Of a stretch of DNA of 24,346 nt, positions 6,927-14,858 are shown in pieces. The position numbers and the translations under genes were made by a program. The stretch lies in assembly GCA_043802345.1 (NCBI GenBank), contig JAZDLC010000342.1:1-24346 (forward strand), given 5' to 3'. How positions within the stretch are numbered: position 1 is the stretch's first letter; every line of letters starts with the position of its first letter. The notes below the pieces were generated by a model. It was not told the DNA's origin and made no database searches. It saw only the letters and a list, made by a program, of their open reading frames with translations. The DNA comes from JAZDLC01 sp043802345 (GTDB lineage: Bacteria > Planctomycetota > B15-G4 > JADJEK01).

Positions 6927-8696
6927 TTATCCTCGAGCCGTGGCGGCGATCACTTCGTGGATGGTGGTGGATCCTTCAGCGGCCAGACGCAGGGCATCTT
7001 CCTTGAGCGTGATCATCCCAGCCTCCCTCGCGGCGGTCCGGATCTGATCGGAGCCGGCGGCGTGCTGGACCATGCGGCGGATGTCGGACGTCATCAGCAG
7101 GAGCTCCCGGATCGCCGTCCGGCCCCGGTATCCGGTGTGCGCGCAATGTTCGCACCCCGCACCTTTGAAGGTCTCGAACGGCTTTGCACCCAGGCGCTGG
7201 AACAGGATCGAATCGGTGTTCGCGGGCCGCCGGCACCTGTCGCAGATGGTGCGTACCAGCCGCTGGGCCAGGATCCCACGGAGCGTGTCGGCCAGCAGGT
7301 AATCCGCGACCCCCATGTTCTGGAGCCGGCTGATCGTCTCCACCGTGCCCACGGTATGCAGGGTCGAGAGCACCAGGCGCCCGGTCAGGGAGGCCTGGAC
7401 GGACGCCCGGGCCGTCTCCTCGTCCCGGATCTCACCCACGAGGATCACGTCCGGGTCCTGGCGCAGGATCGACCTCAGACCCGACTCGTACGTCAGTCCG
7501 ATCCTGCTGTTGAGTTGGATCTGGGTGATCCCCTCCATCCGGTATTCAACCGGATCCTCGAGCGTGATGATCTTCCGATGGGGCTGGTTCAGTTCGTGAA
7601 CCAGGGCGTACAGGGTCGTGATCCTGCCGCTTCCGGTCGGTCCGGCGGCCAGCACGAGTCCGTCGCCGTTGTCGATCATCCGCCCGAGCTTCTCCAGTTC
7701 TCGTTCCTTGAAACCCAGGGAGCCGAGCGTCCTGATGTTGTGCCCGCCGCCGAGAAGCCGGATCACCATCCCTTCCCCCTCCAGGGAAGGGGTGGTGGCG
7801 ATCCGCAGGTCAACCTGCTTGCCGTGGATGTTCACCTGCGCAAGGCCGTCCTGGAGGATGCGGCTCTGGGACAGATCGAGCTGGGCCAGCACCTTCAGGT
7901 GGGCGATGCACGGCTGACCCCAGGCATTGACGAGGCTGGGTCGGTCGTGGAGCGCGCCGTCGATCCGGAACCGGACGGCGAAGTTGCGCCTCCCGGGTTC
8001 CAGGTGGATGTCGCTGGCGCCCTGGTCGTGGGCGTCCAGCAGCAGACTCCGGACCATGTTGACCACCTGCGGGCCCCGGCCGGCGCCGTCCGCCTCCTTG
8101 TCCCGGGCTGGCTGGGCGAAGGTGGTCGGCCCGGTCTCGGTCCTCGGCCTGTCCACGGGCTTGTCCACGCTCTTCTTGAGGACGTCGCTCTTCCTGCGGA
8201 TTCCCTGGTGGATGAAGTCGAGGCAGTTGCTGATCTGGTCCCTGCTGGCGTGCACCGGGAGGATGCGGGTGTGGAGCATGTTGGCGATCTCGTCCACGGT
8301 GCCCAGGTCCTTGGGGTCGGCCATGGCCACCGTGCTGATCCCCGCGATCCGGTTGATCGGCACCGCCAGGAGTCTTCTGGCGGTTTGCTGATCCAGCTCC
8401 CTGGCGACCTTCAGGTCGACGATGCCGTCGCTCAGCCGGATGCAAGCCATCTTCCCCTGCCTCTTGAGGGCGTCCGACAGATCTGCCTCGCTGATGAATC
8501 CCAATTCCACCAGGGCCTGCCCGATCAGCAGGTTGTCCTTCTGTTTCAGCTCGAGCGCTGTGTCCAACTGGCTCGGAGTGATTCTGCCGGACTTGACGAG
8601 TATTCCTCCCAGGCGGGAGGCGGTCTCGGAAGGGGAGGTGGTGCTGTTGCTCAAGGCGACCTCATGCAGGAAGGCTCCGGGTAGACCCTCGTTCAT
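6927..8696 (-). CDS. GspE/PilB-type secretion/pilus ATPase with MshEN N-domain and altered Walker A
   Basis: The protein is 589 aa. Residues 28-80 hold two MshEN-like repeats (RLGGILVKSGRITPSQLDTA and IGQALVELGFISEADLSDAL), the module that in MshE/PilB-family ATPases binds c-di-GMP. The rest is a type II/IV secretion hexameric ATPase: N2 domain with SDIHLEP (228-234), Asp box ITLEDPVE (377-384), Walker B VILVGE (417-422), His box STLHT (444-448), and a Zn-binding tetracysteine (Cys485, 488, 515, 518). Walker A reads GPTGSGRITTLY (352-363): the invariant Lys is Arg358 and the following Thr is Ile359. ATP hydrolysis may therefore be lost or changed. The ATG at 8696 has no clear Shine-Dalgarno. 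The frame stays open upstream for about 640 codons, but that is antisense to the sulfatase gene. No other pilus or T2SS gene is nearby. Confidence 0.93.
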   Translation of the reverse strand: MNEGLPGAFLHEVALSNSTTSPSETASRLGGILVKSGRITPSQLDTALELKQKDNLLIGQALVELGFISEADLSDALKRQGKMACIRLSDGIVDLKVARELDQQTARRLLAVPINRIAGISTVAMADPKDLGTVDEIANMLHTRILPVHASRDQISNCLDFIHQGIRRKSDVLKKSVDKPVDRPRTETGPTTFAQPARDKEADGAGRGPQVVNMVRSLLLDAHDQGASDIHLEPGRRNFAVRFRIDGALHDRPSLVNAWGQPCIAHLKVLAQLDLSQSRILQDGLAQVNIHGKQVDLRIATTPSLEGEGMVIRLLGGGHNIRTLGSLGFKERELEKLGRMIDNGDGLVLAAGPTGSGRITTLYALVHELNQPHRKIITLEDPVEYRMEGITQIQLNSRIGLTYESGLRSILRQDPDVILVGEIRDEETARASVQASLTGRLVLSTLHTVGTVETISRLQNMGVADYLLADTLRGILAQRLVRTICDRCRRPANTDSILFQRLGAKPFETFKGAGCEHCAHTGYRGRTAIRELLLMTSDIRRMVQHAAGSDQIRTAAREAGMITLKEDALRLAAEGSTTIHEVIAATARG

Positions 8697-8766
8697 CGTC
8701 GAATCGGGGCCAAATGTTGAGGGGGAAGGGTGGCGATCGACCCGGTACACTGAAGGCGTCTTTTCT

Positions 8767-8771
8767 GGAGG
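8767..8771 (+). promoter_or_regulatory. Shine-Dalgarno deciding the sulfatase start
   Basis: GGAGG stands 9 nt before GTG 8781 and only 3 nt before GTG 8775. Both are in frame, and the spacing favours 8781. Confidence 0.6.
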
Positions 8772-8780
8772 CTCGTGAGC

Positions 8781-11225
8781 GTGCGCCGCAATCGAATTCC
8801 CGCTGCCCTGGCCCTGATGGGGATGCTGTTCTGGACGGGATGTGGGGATCGCTCCCCGCCCGCCGGGCCGGGAGTGATCCGCCTGGTCGACCAGGCCGAG
8901 GCGGCCCAGTTCGAGTCGTTCGTGGATTTGACCCAGGAGCGGCTTCAGGCCGGGATCCCCGCAGACGAGGTGTTCCGGGAGGGCTTCGACCAGCCGGAGC
9001 CGGACCGGTACGTGCTCCTTCCCGGGAACATGATGGCACGATTCCAGAGCGGCCAGGTCCTGGAACGTAGGATCAATCCGGTTCCTGCCCAGTTTGCCGG
9101 AGCGGGGAAGGAGCGTGCTCTCGAGCTCGGACAGCGGGAGACGTTGCTGCTCTCCGTACCAGTGGACGCCGACGAGACGTACGAGGTGGAGCTGTTCCTG
9201 AAAGGGGCCGGCGTCGAGTTTGTGACCGGGGCGGTGCTCGAGCTGGACCGGCTGCTGTCGCCGGCGGAACTCACCGAGCCGGCGCTGATCGCAGCAGCCT
9301 TTGGCGGCACCGGAGGGCGCAAGGTCTCCCTGCGATCCGGTCGGACCCAGGCCGAGGACAAGTCCACCCGCTTCTCGGTGAGCTTGCACACCTTCGAGGG
9401 GACCACCCGGGCCTTGCTGGTGGCGGTGGGCAGCGGCGACCTCGGGCTTGTCGTCGACGATCTTGCCGTGACGCGTCCCAGTCCGTTCCTGGAACAGCTT
9501 CTGCTGCGCAGCGCGGAGTTCCGCCATCCCTATGTCCGCAGACCGGCGGTGGGCCGGGACTTTCGGGAGTCGATCGTCCTGGTCGCGCCCGGCCGGGCGC
9601 GCTTTCGGCTGCGGTTGCCGGAGGAACGGCCGCGGTTCTCCTGTGCCGTGGGGGCGCCGGACCATGGCCGGATTCAGGGTTGCCGGATCACGGTCCGGGC
9701 CACCGGCGGGGGGAGAAGCCTGGAGGCGCGGCATGATCTCGTGGCGCAGGCGGATCCGCGCTGGAACCCGCTCGAGCTGGACCTGACCGGTCTGGCCGGC
9801 CAGGAGGTCGTGCTGGAACTGGTGGCGGAGCCGCTCGATCCCGCGGGTGCGGGGGACGGCATCGCCTTCGGCGCGCCGGTGATCATGAGCGAGGAGGATG
9901 GGGGGGCGGCCCGGCCGCTGGACGTAATCCTGATCTCGCTCGACACCATGCGCGCGGACCGCATGTCGCTCTACGGAGCGAAGGTGCCGACCACGCCCTT
10001 CCTGAAGGAGATGGAGGAGTCGTCGCTGGTCTTCGACGTGGCGATCGCGCCGGCCGCGTACACCCTTCCCTCCCACGCATCGATGCTCACCGGGCAGCTT
10101 CCGGATCGGATCGCTCCTGACCGGCCGATCCGTGGCCTCCACCCGCTGGCGTCCCCGCTCCTGGCGAAGGATTTCCGCGCCGCGGGGTATCGCACCCTGG
10201 CGTTCACGGGAGGCGGATACGTTCATCCCGTGTTCGGCTTCGACGGCGGTTTCGAACGGTTCGCCACCCTCGATCTCGGCATGGCGTTGCGGGTGGGAGA
10301 CGAGGCGCAGCCGCAAATGGCCGCTGCCCTCGAGGAACTGACGGAGATGCTGCGGAAGGACGATGCGAGACCACGATTCCTGTTCCTGCACACCTTCGCT
10401 CCCCACCAGTACCGGTCTCCGGCGGAGGACCTTCTGGCGGTGGGCGCCGACCCTGAGGAGGTGCCGCTGCTCTCCCGGCTGCATCGGGAATACCGCCCGG
10501 TGCCGGAGCTCCTGGCGGAGATGGGCGGGACCGGTCCCGAGAACTCCAGGCGGCTGAAGCTGCTCTATGACGGCGCCCAGCGGGTGGCCGACGCATTCGT
10601 GCGGCACGTGGTCACCGCCCTGCGGCAGGCGGGGCGGCTCGACCGAACCCTGATCTTCATCGTCTCAGATCACGGCGAAGAGCTGTACGAACATGGCGGC
10701 TTCGGGCACGCCCATCAGATCTTCGAGGAGCTGATTCACGTGCCGTTCCTGGTCAGTGGCCCAGGCATCAAGCCCGGCCGGAATCGCGACGTGGTCTCGC
10801 TGGTCGACCTGGCGCCCACGCTCCGCGACCTGTGCGGCCTGAGCGCTCCCGTGGCGCGCATGGACGGCCGCTCCCTGGTGCCGCTGCTGCGGGGCGATTC
10901 GATGGAGAAGCTGGCGGCGATCGCCACGGTCTATCCCACCCGCGATCTGTTGGTGCGCGCCTACCGGGGTCAGCGGCACAAGCTGCTCGTCGTCGGACAG
11001 GAGCAGCCGCGGCTGTTCGACCTGGAAGCCGACCCGGCGGAGACCATCGATTTTTCAGCGCAGGACAGGGGGCTCAGCGAGCGGCTGCGGGGCCTGCTGA
11101 ACGCCAGGGTCGAGGCGATGGAGAGCGAGGGAACGGGGATCGATCCCGACCTGCCGCCGGACTTGCTGCGAGAGTTGGAAAAACTCGGCTACGTGAGCGC
11201 CAAGGATCCTAAGGGCAGAAAGTGA
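8781..11225 (+). CDS. Sulfatase-superfamily lipoprotein with large N-terminal beta domain
   Basis: The protein is 814 aa. The N-terminus has a hydrophobic stretch ending in a lipobox-like FWTGC (Cys21; Trp at -3 is unusual), so it is probably lipid-anchored outside the inner membrane. Residues about 30-365 are beta-rich with no motif I recognise. Residues about 380-800 are an alkaline-phosphatase/sulfatase fold: metal-binding DVILISLDTMRADRMSLYG (Asp388), FLFLHTFAPH (His537, His542), SDHGEELYEHGGFGHAH (Asp630, His631, His644) and the C-terminal DLEADPAE plus LRELEKLGYV. The nucleophile site reads AYTLPSHASMLTG, so Thr428 stands where formylglycine sulfatases have Cys or Ser in C/S-x-P-x-R. 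It may be a phospho- or phosphonate-transferase/hydrolase rather than a sulfatase. In-frame GTG 8775 is an alternative start. Its 3' end overlaps the convergent protease gene by 17 nt. Confidence 0.88.
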   Translation: MRRNRIPAALALMGMLFWTGCGDRSPPAGPGVIRLVDQAEAAQFESFVDLTQERLQAGIPADEVFREGFDQPEPDRYVLLPGNMMARFQSGQVLERRINPVPAQFAGAGKERALELGQRETLLLSVPVDADETYEVELFLKGAGVEFVTGAVLELDRLLSPAELTEPALIAAAFGGTGGRKVSLRSGRTQAEDKSTRFSVSLHTFEGTTRALLVAVGSGDLGLVVDDLAVTRPSPFLEQLLLRSAEFRHPYVRRPAVGRDFRESIVLVAPGRARFRLRLPEERPRFSCAVGAPDHGRIQGCRITVRATGGGRSLEARHDLVAQADPRWNPLELDLTGLAGQEVVLELVAEPLDPAGAGDGIAFGAPVIMSEEDGGAARPLDVILISLDTMRADRMSLYGAKVPTTPFLKEMEESSLVFDVAIAPAAYTLPSHASMLTGQLPDRIAPDRPIRGLHPLASPLLAKDFRAAGYRTLAFTGGGYVHPVFGFDGGFERFATLDLGMALRVGDEAQPQMAAALEELTEMLRKDDARPRFLFLHTFAPHQYRSPAEDLLAVGADPEEVPLLSRLHREYRPVPELLAEMGGTGPENSRRLKLLYDGAQRVADAFVRHVVTALRQAGRLDRTLIFIVSDHGEELYEHGGFGHAHQIFEELIHVPFLVSGPGIKPGRNRDVVSLVDLAPTLRDLCGLSAPVARMDGRSLVPLLRGDSMEKLAAIATVYPTRDLLVRAYRGQRHKLLVVGQEQPRLFDLEADPAETIDFSAQDRGLSERLRGLLNARVEAMESEGTGIDPDLPPDLLRELEKLGYVSAKDPKGRK

Positions 11226-12891
11226 TCTCGATCCCGTCCGAGAGCTGGACGCCTCCGCCGAACCCGGGGTCCTGGGCGGCGAACTGCATGTACCAGGTTT
11301 CCCCCGCCATGCCGGTGGTCACCGGGAAGTGCGTGGTGTAGCCGCCGGTGGCGTCGGTCATGTAGTACGACCAGATGAACCTCGGATAGTCGATCAGGAT
11401 GGTGCCGTACGGCCGGACCAGCGTGCCGGTTCCCTGGCCGGCCATGGCGATCCCGAGGACGTTCGGCAGCACGCCGGTGAGGGTCACGGCGAAGCTGCTG
11501 TTGCCGACCTTGGGAAGGCCGCCGATCGATCCGAGCTGGGCGCGGGTCCCGAGAGATCCGATCTCCCCGGCGCCGAAGGTGGTCGGCAGCCCGCAGGCAT
11601 TCGGATCGTACCCGTCGAGAACTTGCCGCCCGGTCCCGGCCGTGTCCAGGGCCCACCAGAGAGTCTGATACGAGAGCTCGAAACGGCGGTAGTAGTCGTC
11701 CACCGGATTGCTGCAGGACGCAAGGCCGCCCCAGAGCTGGCCGACGAAGCGGCCGGCCGGATCGAAGAGCGGGCTGCCGCTCGAACCGCCCTCAGTGGCT
11801 CCGAGATCCCACCGCAAGATGCGCCAGCTATTGCCGCTCTTCACCGGAGCGTCGTTGTCCTTGGAGATCTTCTTCGGCTCGCCCTGGGGATGATGGATGG
11901 TGACCGTGTTGGGCGGCGTCGCCCCGGTGGCGTCCCATCCGTTGTAGTACACGCCGTAGCTGGCCGGGATCGGCTCGGTCAGGATCACGAGCTGGGTGTC
12001 GTTCAGCCCGTCGATGACGCTGAGCTGGGAACCATGCACCGTGCCGACGTTTCCGACGCCGAACGTCCCGCAGACGACGTTCTGGTAATTGAAGTAGAAG
12101 ATCGCGTTGCTGAGGTTGCCGCAGTGCGCGGCGGAGATGAAGAACTGGGTTCCATCCTGCGCGGTGTTGTTGATCAGGGAGCCGGTGCAGAATGATCCGC
12201 CGTTGAGGATCCTCGCCACCGAGGCGATCTGCTGCTCCCAGCCGAGCCCCTCGGGGCAGGCGACATCGACCTCGCAGCTCGTGGTCGGAAAGGAACCGCC
12301 TCCGGACTTGCGGAAGAGAACGCGGACGTCCCGGTAGCCGTGAATCACCTGGGAAACCCGAAGTTCGCCTGTGAAGTCGACCCAGGCCGGCTCGCTGTAC
12401 TCGAGGTTGATCGCGTCGGCGAAGATCGGCTCGGTGGCAAACAACCCATCCGGCTTGTTGTTGAGCGCGTTGTATGACCCGAGCAGCGTGGTGCGCGCGT
12501 CATCGTACAGATAGAGCTCCGCGCCGTCGGGAAGGTGGTAGCGGCTGAACATCAGATTGAGCGAGACGGCGTCCCTGGACGAGATGCGCAGCCGCCAGAG
12601 CCTCGAACCGTCCACCAGCTCCTCGATCACACCGGAGTTTCCCAGGGTGAAGTCGACGTCGATCGGCTCTCCGAACCGGAACGGCTGATCCTTCGGCGGC
12701 TGATCGAGATCCTCGAACACGACCACGCTGCGGTCGAGTCCGGCGAGAGTCTGGGTCGGCACGACCCCCTTCGTGCGGGCCGTGGCGCTGGGGGGGGTGC
12801 CGCCATAGCTGACCTGAGCCGACGCGGATTCAGCGAAGGCCGCCGCCAGGATCAGGGCAGTCGGGAGCAGGATACGGAGGGGCTTCGTCAT
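11209..12891 (-). CDS. Secreted trypsin-fold serine protease, lysyl-endopeptidase-like
   Basis: The protein is 560 aa. A Sec signal peptide spans residues about 1-26 (hydrophobic ILLPTALILAAAFA, likely cleavage after SAQ). Residues about 50-200 form a beta-rich pro-region. The protease domain is at about 206-415, with the catalytic triad visible as His256 (FISAAHCG), Asp298 (DGLNDTQLVIL) and Ser371 (GGSSGSPLFD). Cysteines at 206, 212, 235, 257, 274 and 393 suit the disulfides of the Achromobacter protease I (lysyl endopeptidase) family, which cleaves after Lys; that specificity is inferred only. The last ~120 residues (from about 438) form a separate beta-rich domain ending SDGIEITFCP, similar in style to C-terminal domains I associate with planctomycete secreted proteins. 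There is no CTERM sorting helix. A good promoter candidate lies at 12950-12978. Confidence 0.9.
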   Translation of the reverse strand: MTKPLRILLPTALILAAAFAESASAQVSYGGTPPSATARTKGVVPTQTLAGLDRSVVVFEDLDQPPKDQPFRFGEPIDVDFTLGNSGVIEELVDGSRLWRLRISSRDAVSLNLMFSRYHLPDGAELYLYDDARTTLLGSYNALNNKPDGLFATEPIFADAINLEYSEPAWVDFTGELRVSQVIHGYRDVRVLFRKSGGGSFPTTSCEVDVACPEGLGWEQQIASVARILNGGSFCTGSLINNTAQDGTQFFISAAHCGNLSNAIFYFNYQNVVCGTFGVGNVGTVHGSQLSVIDGLNDTQLVILTEPIPASYGVYYNGWDATGATPPNTVTIHHPQGEPKKISKDNDAPVKSGNSWRILRWDLGATEGGSSGSPLFDPAGRFVGQLWGGLASCSNPVDDYYRRFELSYQTLWWALDTAGTGRQVLDGYDPNACGLPTTFGAGEIGSLGTRAQLGSIGGLPKVGNSSFAVTLTGVLPNVLGIAMAGQGTGTLVRPYGTILIDYPRFIWSYYMTDATGGYTTHFPVTTGMAGETWYMQFAAQDPGFGGGVQLSDGIEITFCP

Positions 12892-12949
12892 GGGATCGGC
12901 TCGCTCGGGTCGGCTGGGGGTCGGACCGTCACATCGCTTGAATAGCTAA

Positions 12950-12978
12950 AGAGTAATCCCGAATCCGCGTTTTGACAA
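12950..12978 (-). promoter_or_regulatory. Sigma70-like promoter for the protease gene
   Basis: Read on the minus strand, TTGTCA (12978-12973; 5 of 6 matches to TTGACA) is followed by exactly 17 nt and TACTCT (12955-12950; 3 of 6 to TATAAT). This would give a leader of about 50 nt before the protease ATG at 12891. It rests on sequence match only. Confidence 0.45.
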
Positions 12979-13182
12979 AGAGATAGGAGCAGCTTCTCCT
13001 GGGCGCGTTCGGTTGGATCTCTCTCAACAGGTTTGTCCGTAGGACATTGCGGCGCCGAGACGCGCTGCGGCCAATTCACTCGAAAAGCGCGCGTCGATTC
13101 GAGTCAGCCCGGCGGGGCGGCGAGAGCCCCCTCTCTGGCGGTGCACAGCCACTTCGGCCTTGAGCGGGTTCTGCGAGAATCA

Positions 13183-13199
13183 ACGGCGCGCCGCGCCGT
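13183..13199. repeat. 17-nt perfect palindrome ACGGCGCG-C-CGCGCCGT
   Basis: The two 8-nt arms are exact inverted copies around one C. On the plus strand TTCTT follows at once, but the arms are too close for a relaxed full-length hairpin, so it may equally be a dyad operator. It lies about 110 nt upstream of psd. Confidence 0.4.
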
Positions 13200-13310
13200 T
13201 CTTCCTGCTCGGGCCCTGAGTCTGTTCTTGACCTTGAGGACCACGGACGCATCCCGTGGCCCGGTCTGGTAGCTTGTGCTCGCGAACAACCTGTTGGAAC
13301 CGTCTCGCCC

Positions 13311-14165
13311 GTGAACGATCCGCTGAGCCTGCGCATCCTGCGCTATTGTCCAAGGAACCTCATCAGCCGGCTGTTTGGCGGGGTGGCGAGATGCACGTGG
13401 CCGCGCTTTCTCGCGCGCGGCATGATCCGATCCTGGGCGGGCCGTTTCGAAGTCGATCTGGAAGAGGCGGACCGGCCGCTCGAGGAGTATCCGTCACTCC
13501 TGGCGTTCTTCACCCGCGAGCTGAAGCCGGGGGCGCGGCCCGTCGCCGGTGGAGAGGAGCTGCTGGTGAGCCCGGTGGACGGCCGGCTGGGAGCCTTCGG
13601 GGAGATCGAGGGGGGTCGTCTCATCCAGGCCAAGGGGATGGAGTATTCGCTCGCGGCGCTGCTCGGAGCGGATGCGGCCGCGGCGCCGTTCCTCGGAGGG
13701 AAGTTCCTGACGCTCTACCTCTCTCCCCGGGACTATCACCGCATCCACAGCCCGGCGGCGGGCAGGATCCGGGAATCGCTCTACGAGCCCGGAACCCTCT
13801 GGCCGGTGAATCCGCCGGCCGTGGCGACCATTCCCTCGCTGTTCGCGGTGAACGAGCGGGTGACCGCCCGGATCGATACGGAGCGCGGAGAGGTGGCGGT
13901 GGTGATGGTCGGCGCGACCAACGTGGGGAGCATCCGCCTCACCTACGCCGACTTCGTCACGAATCGCGGCGCGGGAAGGCGTGTCCTTCAGCACGTTCCG
14001 CCGGTCCTGGTGGAACGGGGCGATCCGATCGGCATCTTTCAGCTCGGCTCCACGGTCGTGCTGCTGGTCGGGCACTCCGGGTTCCAGTGGTCCGGCGACC
14101 TGGAGCCGGGGCAGTTCCACCGGATGGGCGGCGGGCTCGGACGGTATCCGGACGGGACGGAGTGA
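13311..14165 (+). CDS. psd: Phosphatidylserine decarboxylase proenzyme
   Basis: The 284-aa enzyme converts phosphatidylserine to phosphatidylethanolamine at the inner membrane. It self-cleaves so that Ser becomes the pyruvoyl prosthetic group. The cleavage site is the LGST motif (245-248), giving a 246-aa beta chain and an alpha chain starting at Ser247. The other catalytic residues are in place: Asp90 in SPVDGRL and DYHRIH (141-146) with His143 and His146. Length and layout match the E. coli-type (PSD-B) enzyme. The start is GTG 13311; there is no strong Shine-Dalgarno. It ends 31 nt before a convergent membrane-protein gene. No phosphatidylserine synthase is in the window, so psd is separated from its pathway partner here. 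Confidence 0.96.
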   Translation: MNDPLSLRILRYCPRNLISRLFGGVARCTWPRFLARGMIRSWAGRFEVDLEEADRPLEEYPSLLAFFTRELKPGARPVAGGEELLVSPVDGRLGAFGEIEGGRLIQAKGMEYSLAALLGADAAAAPFLGGKFLTLYLSPRDYHRIHSPAAGRIRESLYEPGTLWPVNPPAVATIPSLFAVNERVTARIDTERGEVAVVMVGATNVGSIRLTYADFVTNRGAGRRVLQHVPPVLVERGDPIGIFQLGSTVVLLVGHSGFQWSGDLEPGQFHRMGGGLGRYPDGTE

Positions 14166-14196
14166 CCGTGACGACCAGGCCTCTCGGAGCGTTTGC

Positions 14197-14661
14197 TCAG
14201 GGACTGACCTGGGACTGGGACGCCTTGAATGCCTGGAAGGCCCCAAAGGTGGCGGCCAGCGACGCGAGCAGGGCCAGCCACATGCCGTAGCTCGTCCCAA
14301 AGCCGCCGCCGGAGCCCTCGATCGAGTCTGTCGCGAGCCAGCACCAGATCGCCATCAACGCGCCCAGACCGGCGCCGCCCAGTTGGAGCTTCGGATACAG
14401 TTTCAGCTTTGCATCGTCGACCTTGCCCCAGGTCTGATGGATGAATGTTCCGCAGGCAACGGCTAGCCCGATGAGCGCGAGCCGCCCGTACAACAAGCCG
14501 GTCCCCGACTGCGAGATCTTGCCCATCATCGGAATGTCGCCGCTGGTCCCGCGCCACTCCAGGAAGCAGGCGATCACTCCGACCAGTCCGCCGAAGAGCA
14601 GCAGCTTCCCGTTGGTGTCCAACGCGAGCACGCTCTTCTTGATCTCGTTCATGTCCACCAT
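14197..14661 (-). CDS. Four-helix membrane protein of unknown function
   Basis: The protein is 154 aa, with a short charged N-terminus (MVDMNEIKKSV) and four hydrophobic segments at about 19-36, 56-75, 92-110 and 124-146. A loop between helices 1 and 2 carries WRGTSGDIPMMGKISQSGTG, and a Gly/Ser-rich loop precedes helix 4. The start at ATG 14661 is supported by GGAGGG (14673-14668) 6 nt upstream; an internal ATG three codons later is less well placed. A promoter candidate lies at 14695-14724. I do not recognise a characterised family. It is divergent from the exosortase pair, so a shared regulatory region is possible. Confidence 0.8.
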   Translation of the reverse strand: MVDMNEIKKSVLALDTNGKLLLFGGLVGVIACFLEWRGTSGDIPMMGKISQSGTGLLYGRLALIGLAVACGTFIHQTWGKVDDAKLKLYPKLQLGGAGLGALMAIWCWLATDSIEGSGGGFGTSYGMWLALLASLAATFGAFQAFKASQSQVSP

Positions 14662-14694
14662 CGCTAGCCCTCCGGTTCAATGCCTCGGCCGCCC

Positions 14695-14724
14695 ATACTA
14701 GCGTGCCGCGGAAGAACAGTGCAA
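14695..14724 (-). promoter_or_regulatory. Candidate promoter for the four-helix membrane protein
   Basis: On the minus strand, TTGCAC (14724-14719) is followed by an 18-nt spacer and TAGTAT (14700-14695). This is a moderate sigma70-like match, 34 nt before the start codon at 14661. Confidence 0.3.
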
Positions 14725-14858
14725 TGTTCCGATGGGCCCCCGTGGCCCCATCCCCGCTGGCATTCCGATCCATGGCGGCTATCTTGCGGGAGGCAGGCCC
14801 CCGCCTTGACGGCAGGGCGAGGGCAGTCTTCCCATCGCCGCGGATCGACAGACCATCC

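Larger units (their letters stand above)
12892..13310. other. 419-bp divergent intergenic region, no gene seen
   Basis: This stretch separates the minus-strand protease from the plus-strand psd gene and must hold both promoters. I see a sigma70-like promoter towards the protease (12950-12978). I also see several short inverted repeats: AGGAG-N6-CTCCT at 12985-13000, TGTCC-N3-GGACA at 13034-13046, an 8+1+8 palindrome at 13183-13199, and CCACGG-N7-CCGTGG at 13241-13259. No open frame in it looks like a real protein. Confidence 0.6.

Noticed and set aside
8717..8751. TTGAGG plus TACACT as a promoter for the sulfatase-like gene
   Set aside because: The spacing is 23 nt, too long for sigma70; TACACT alone is not enough.
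8697..10607. In-frame extension of the GspE/PilB-like gene by about 640 codons, antisense to the sulfatase gene
   Set aside because: The translation is low-complexity Arg/Pro/Gly/His-rich and lies opposite a clear coding gene; it is a GC-rich shadow frame.
11209..12891. Protease as a possible exosortase substrate
   Set aside because: Its C-terminus ends in a beta-type segment (IEITFCP) with no sorting motif, hydrophobic helix or Arg cluster.
13228..13256. TTGACC as a -35 element for psd
   Set aside because: There is no acceptable -10 at 16-18 nt; the spacer is occupied by the CCACGG/CCGTGG dyad.
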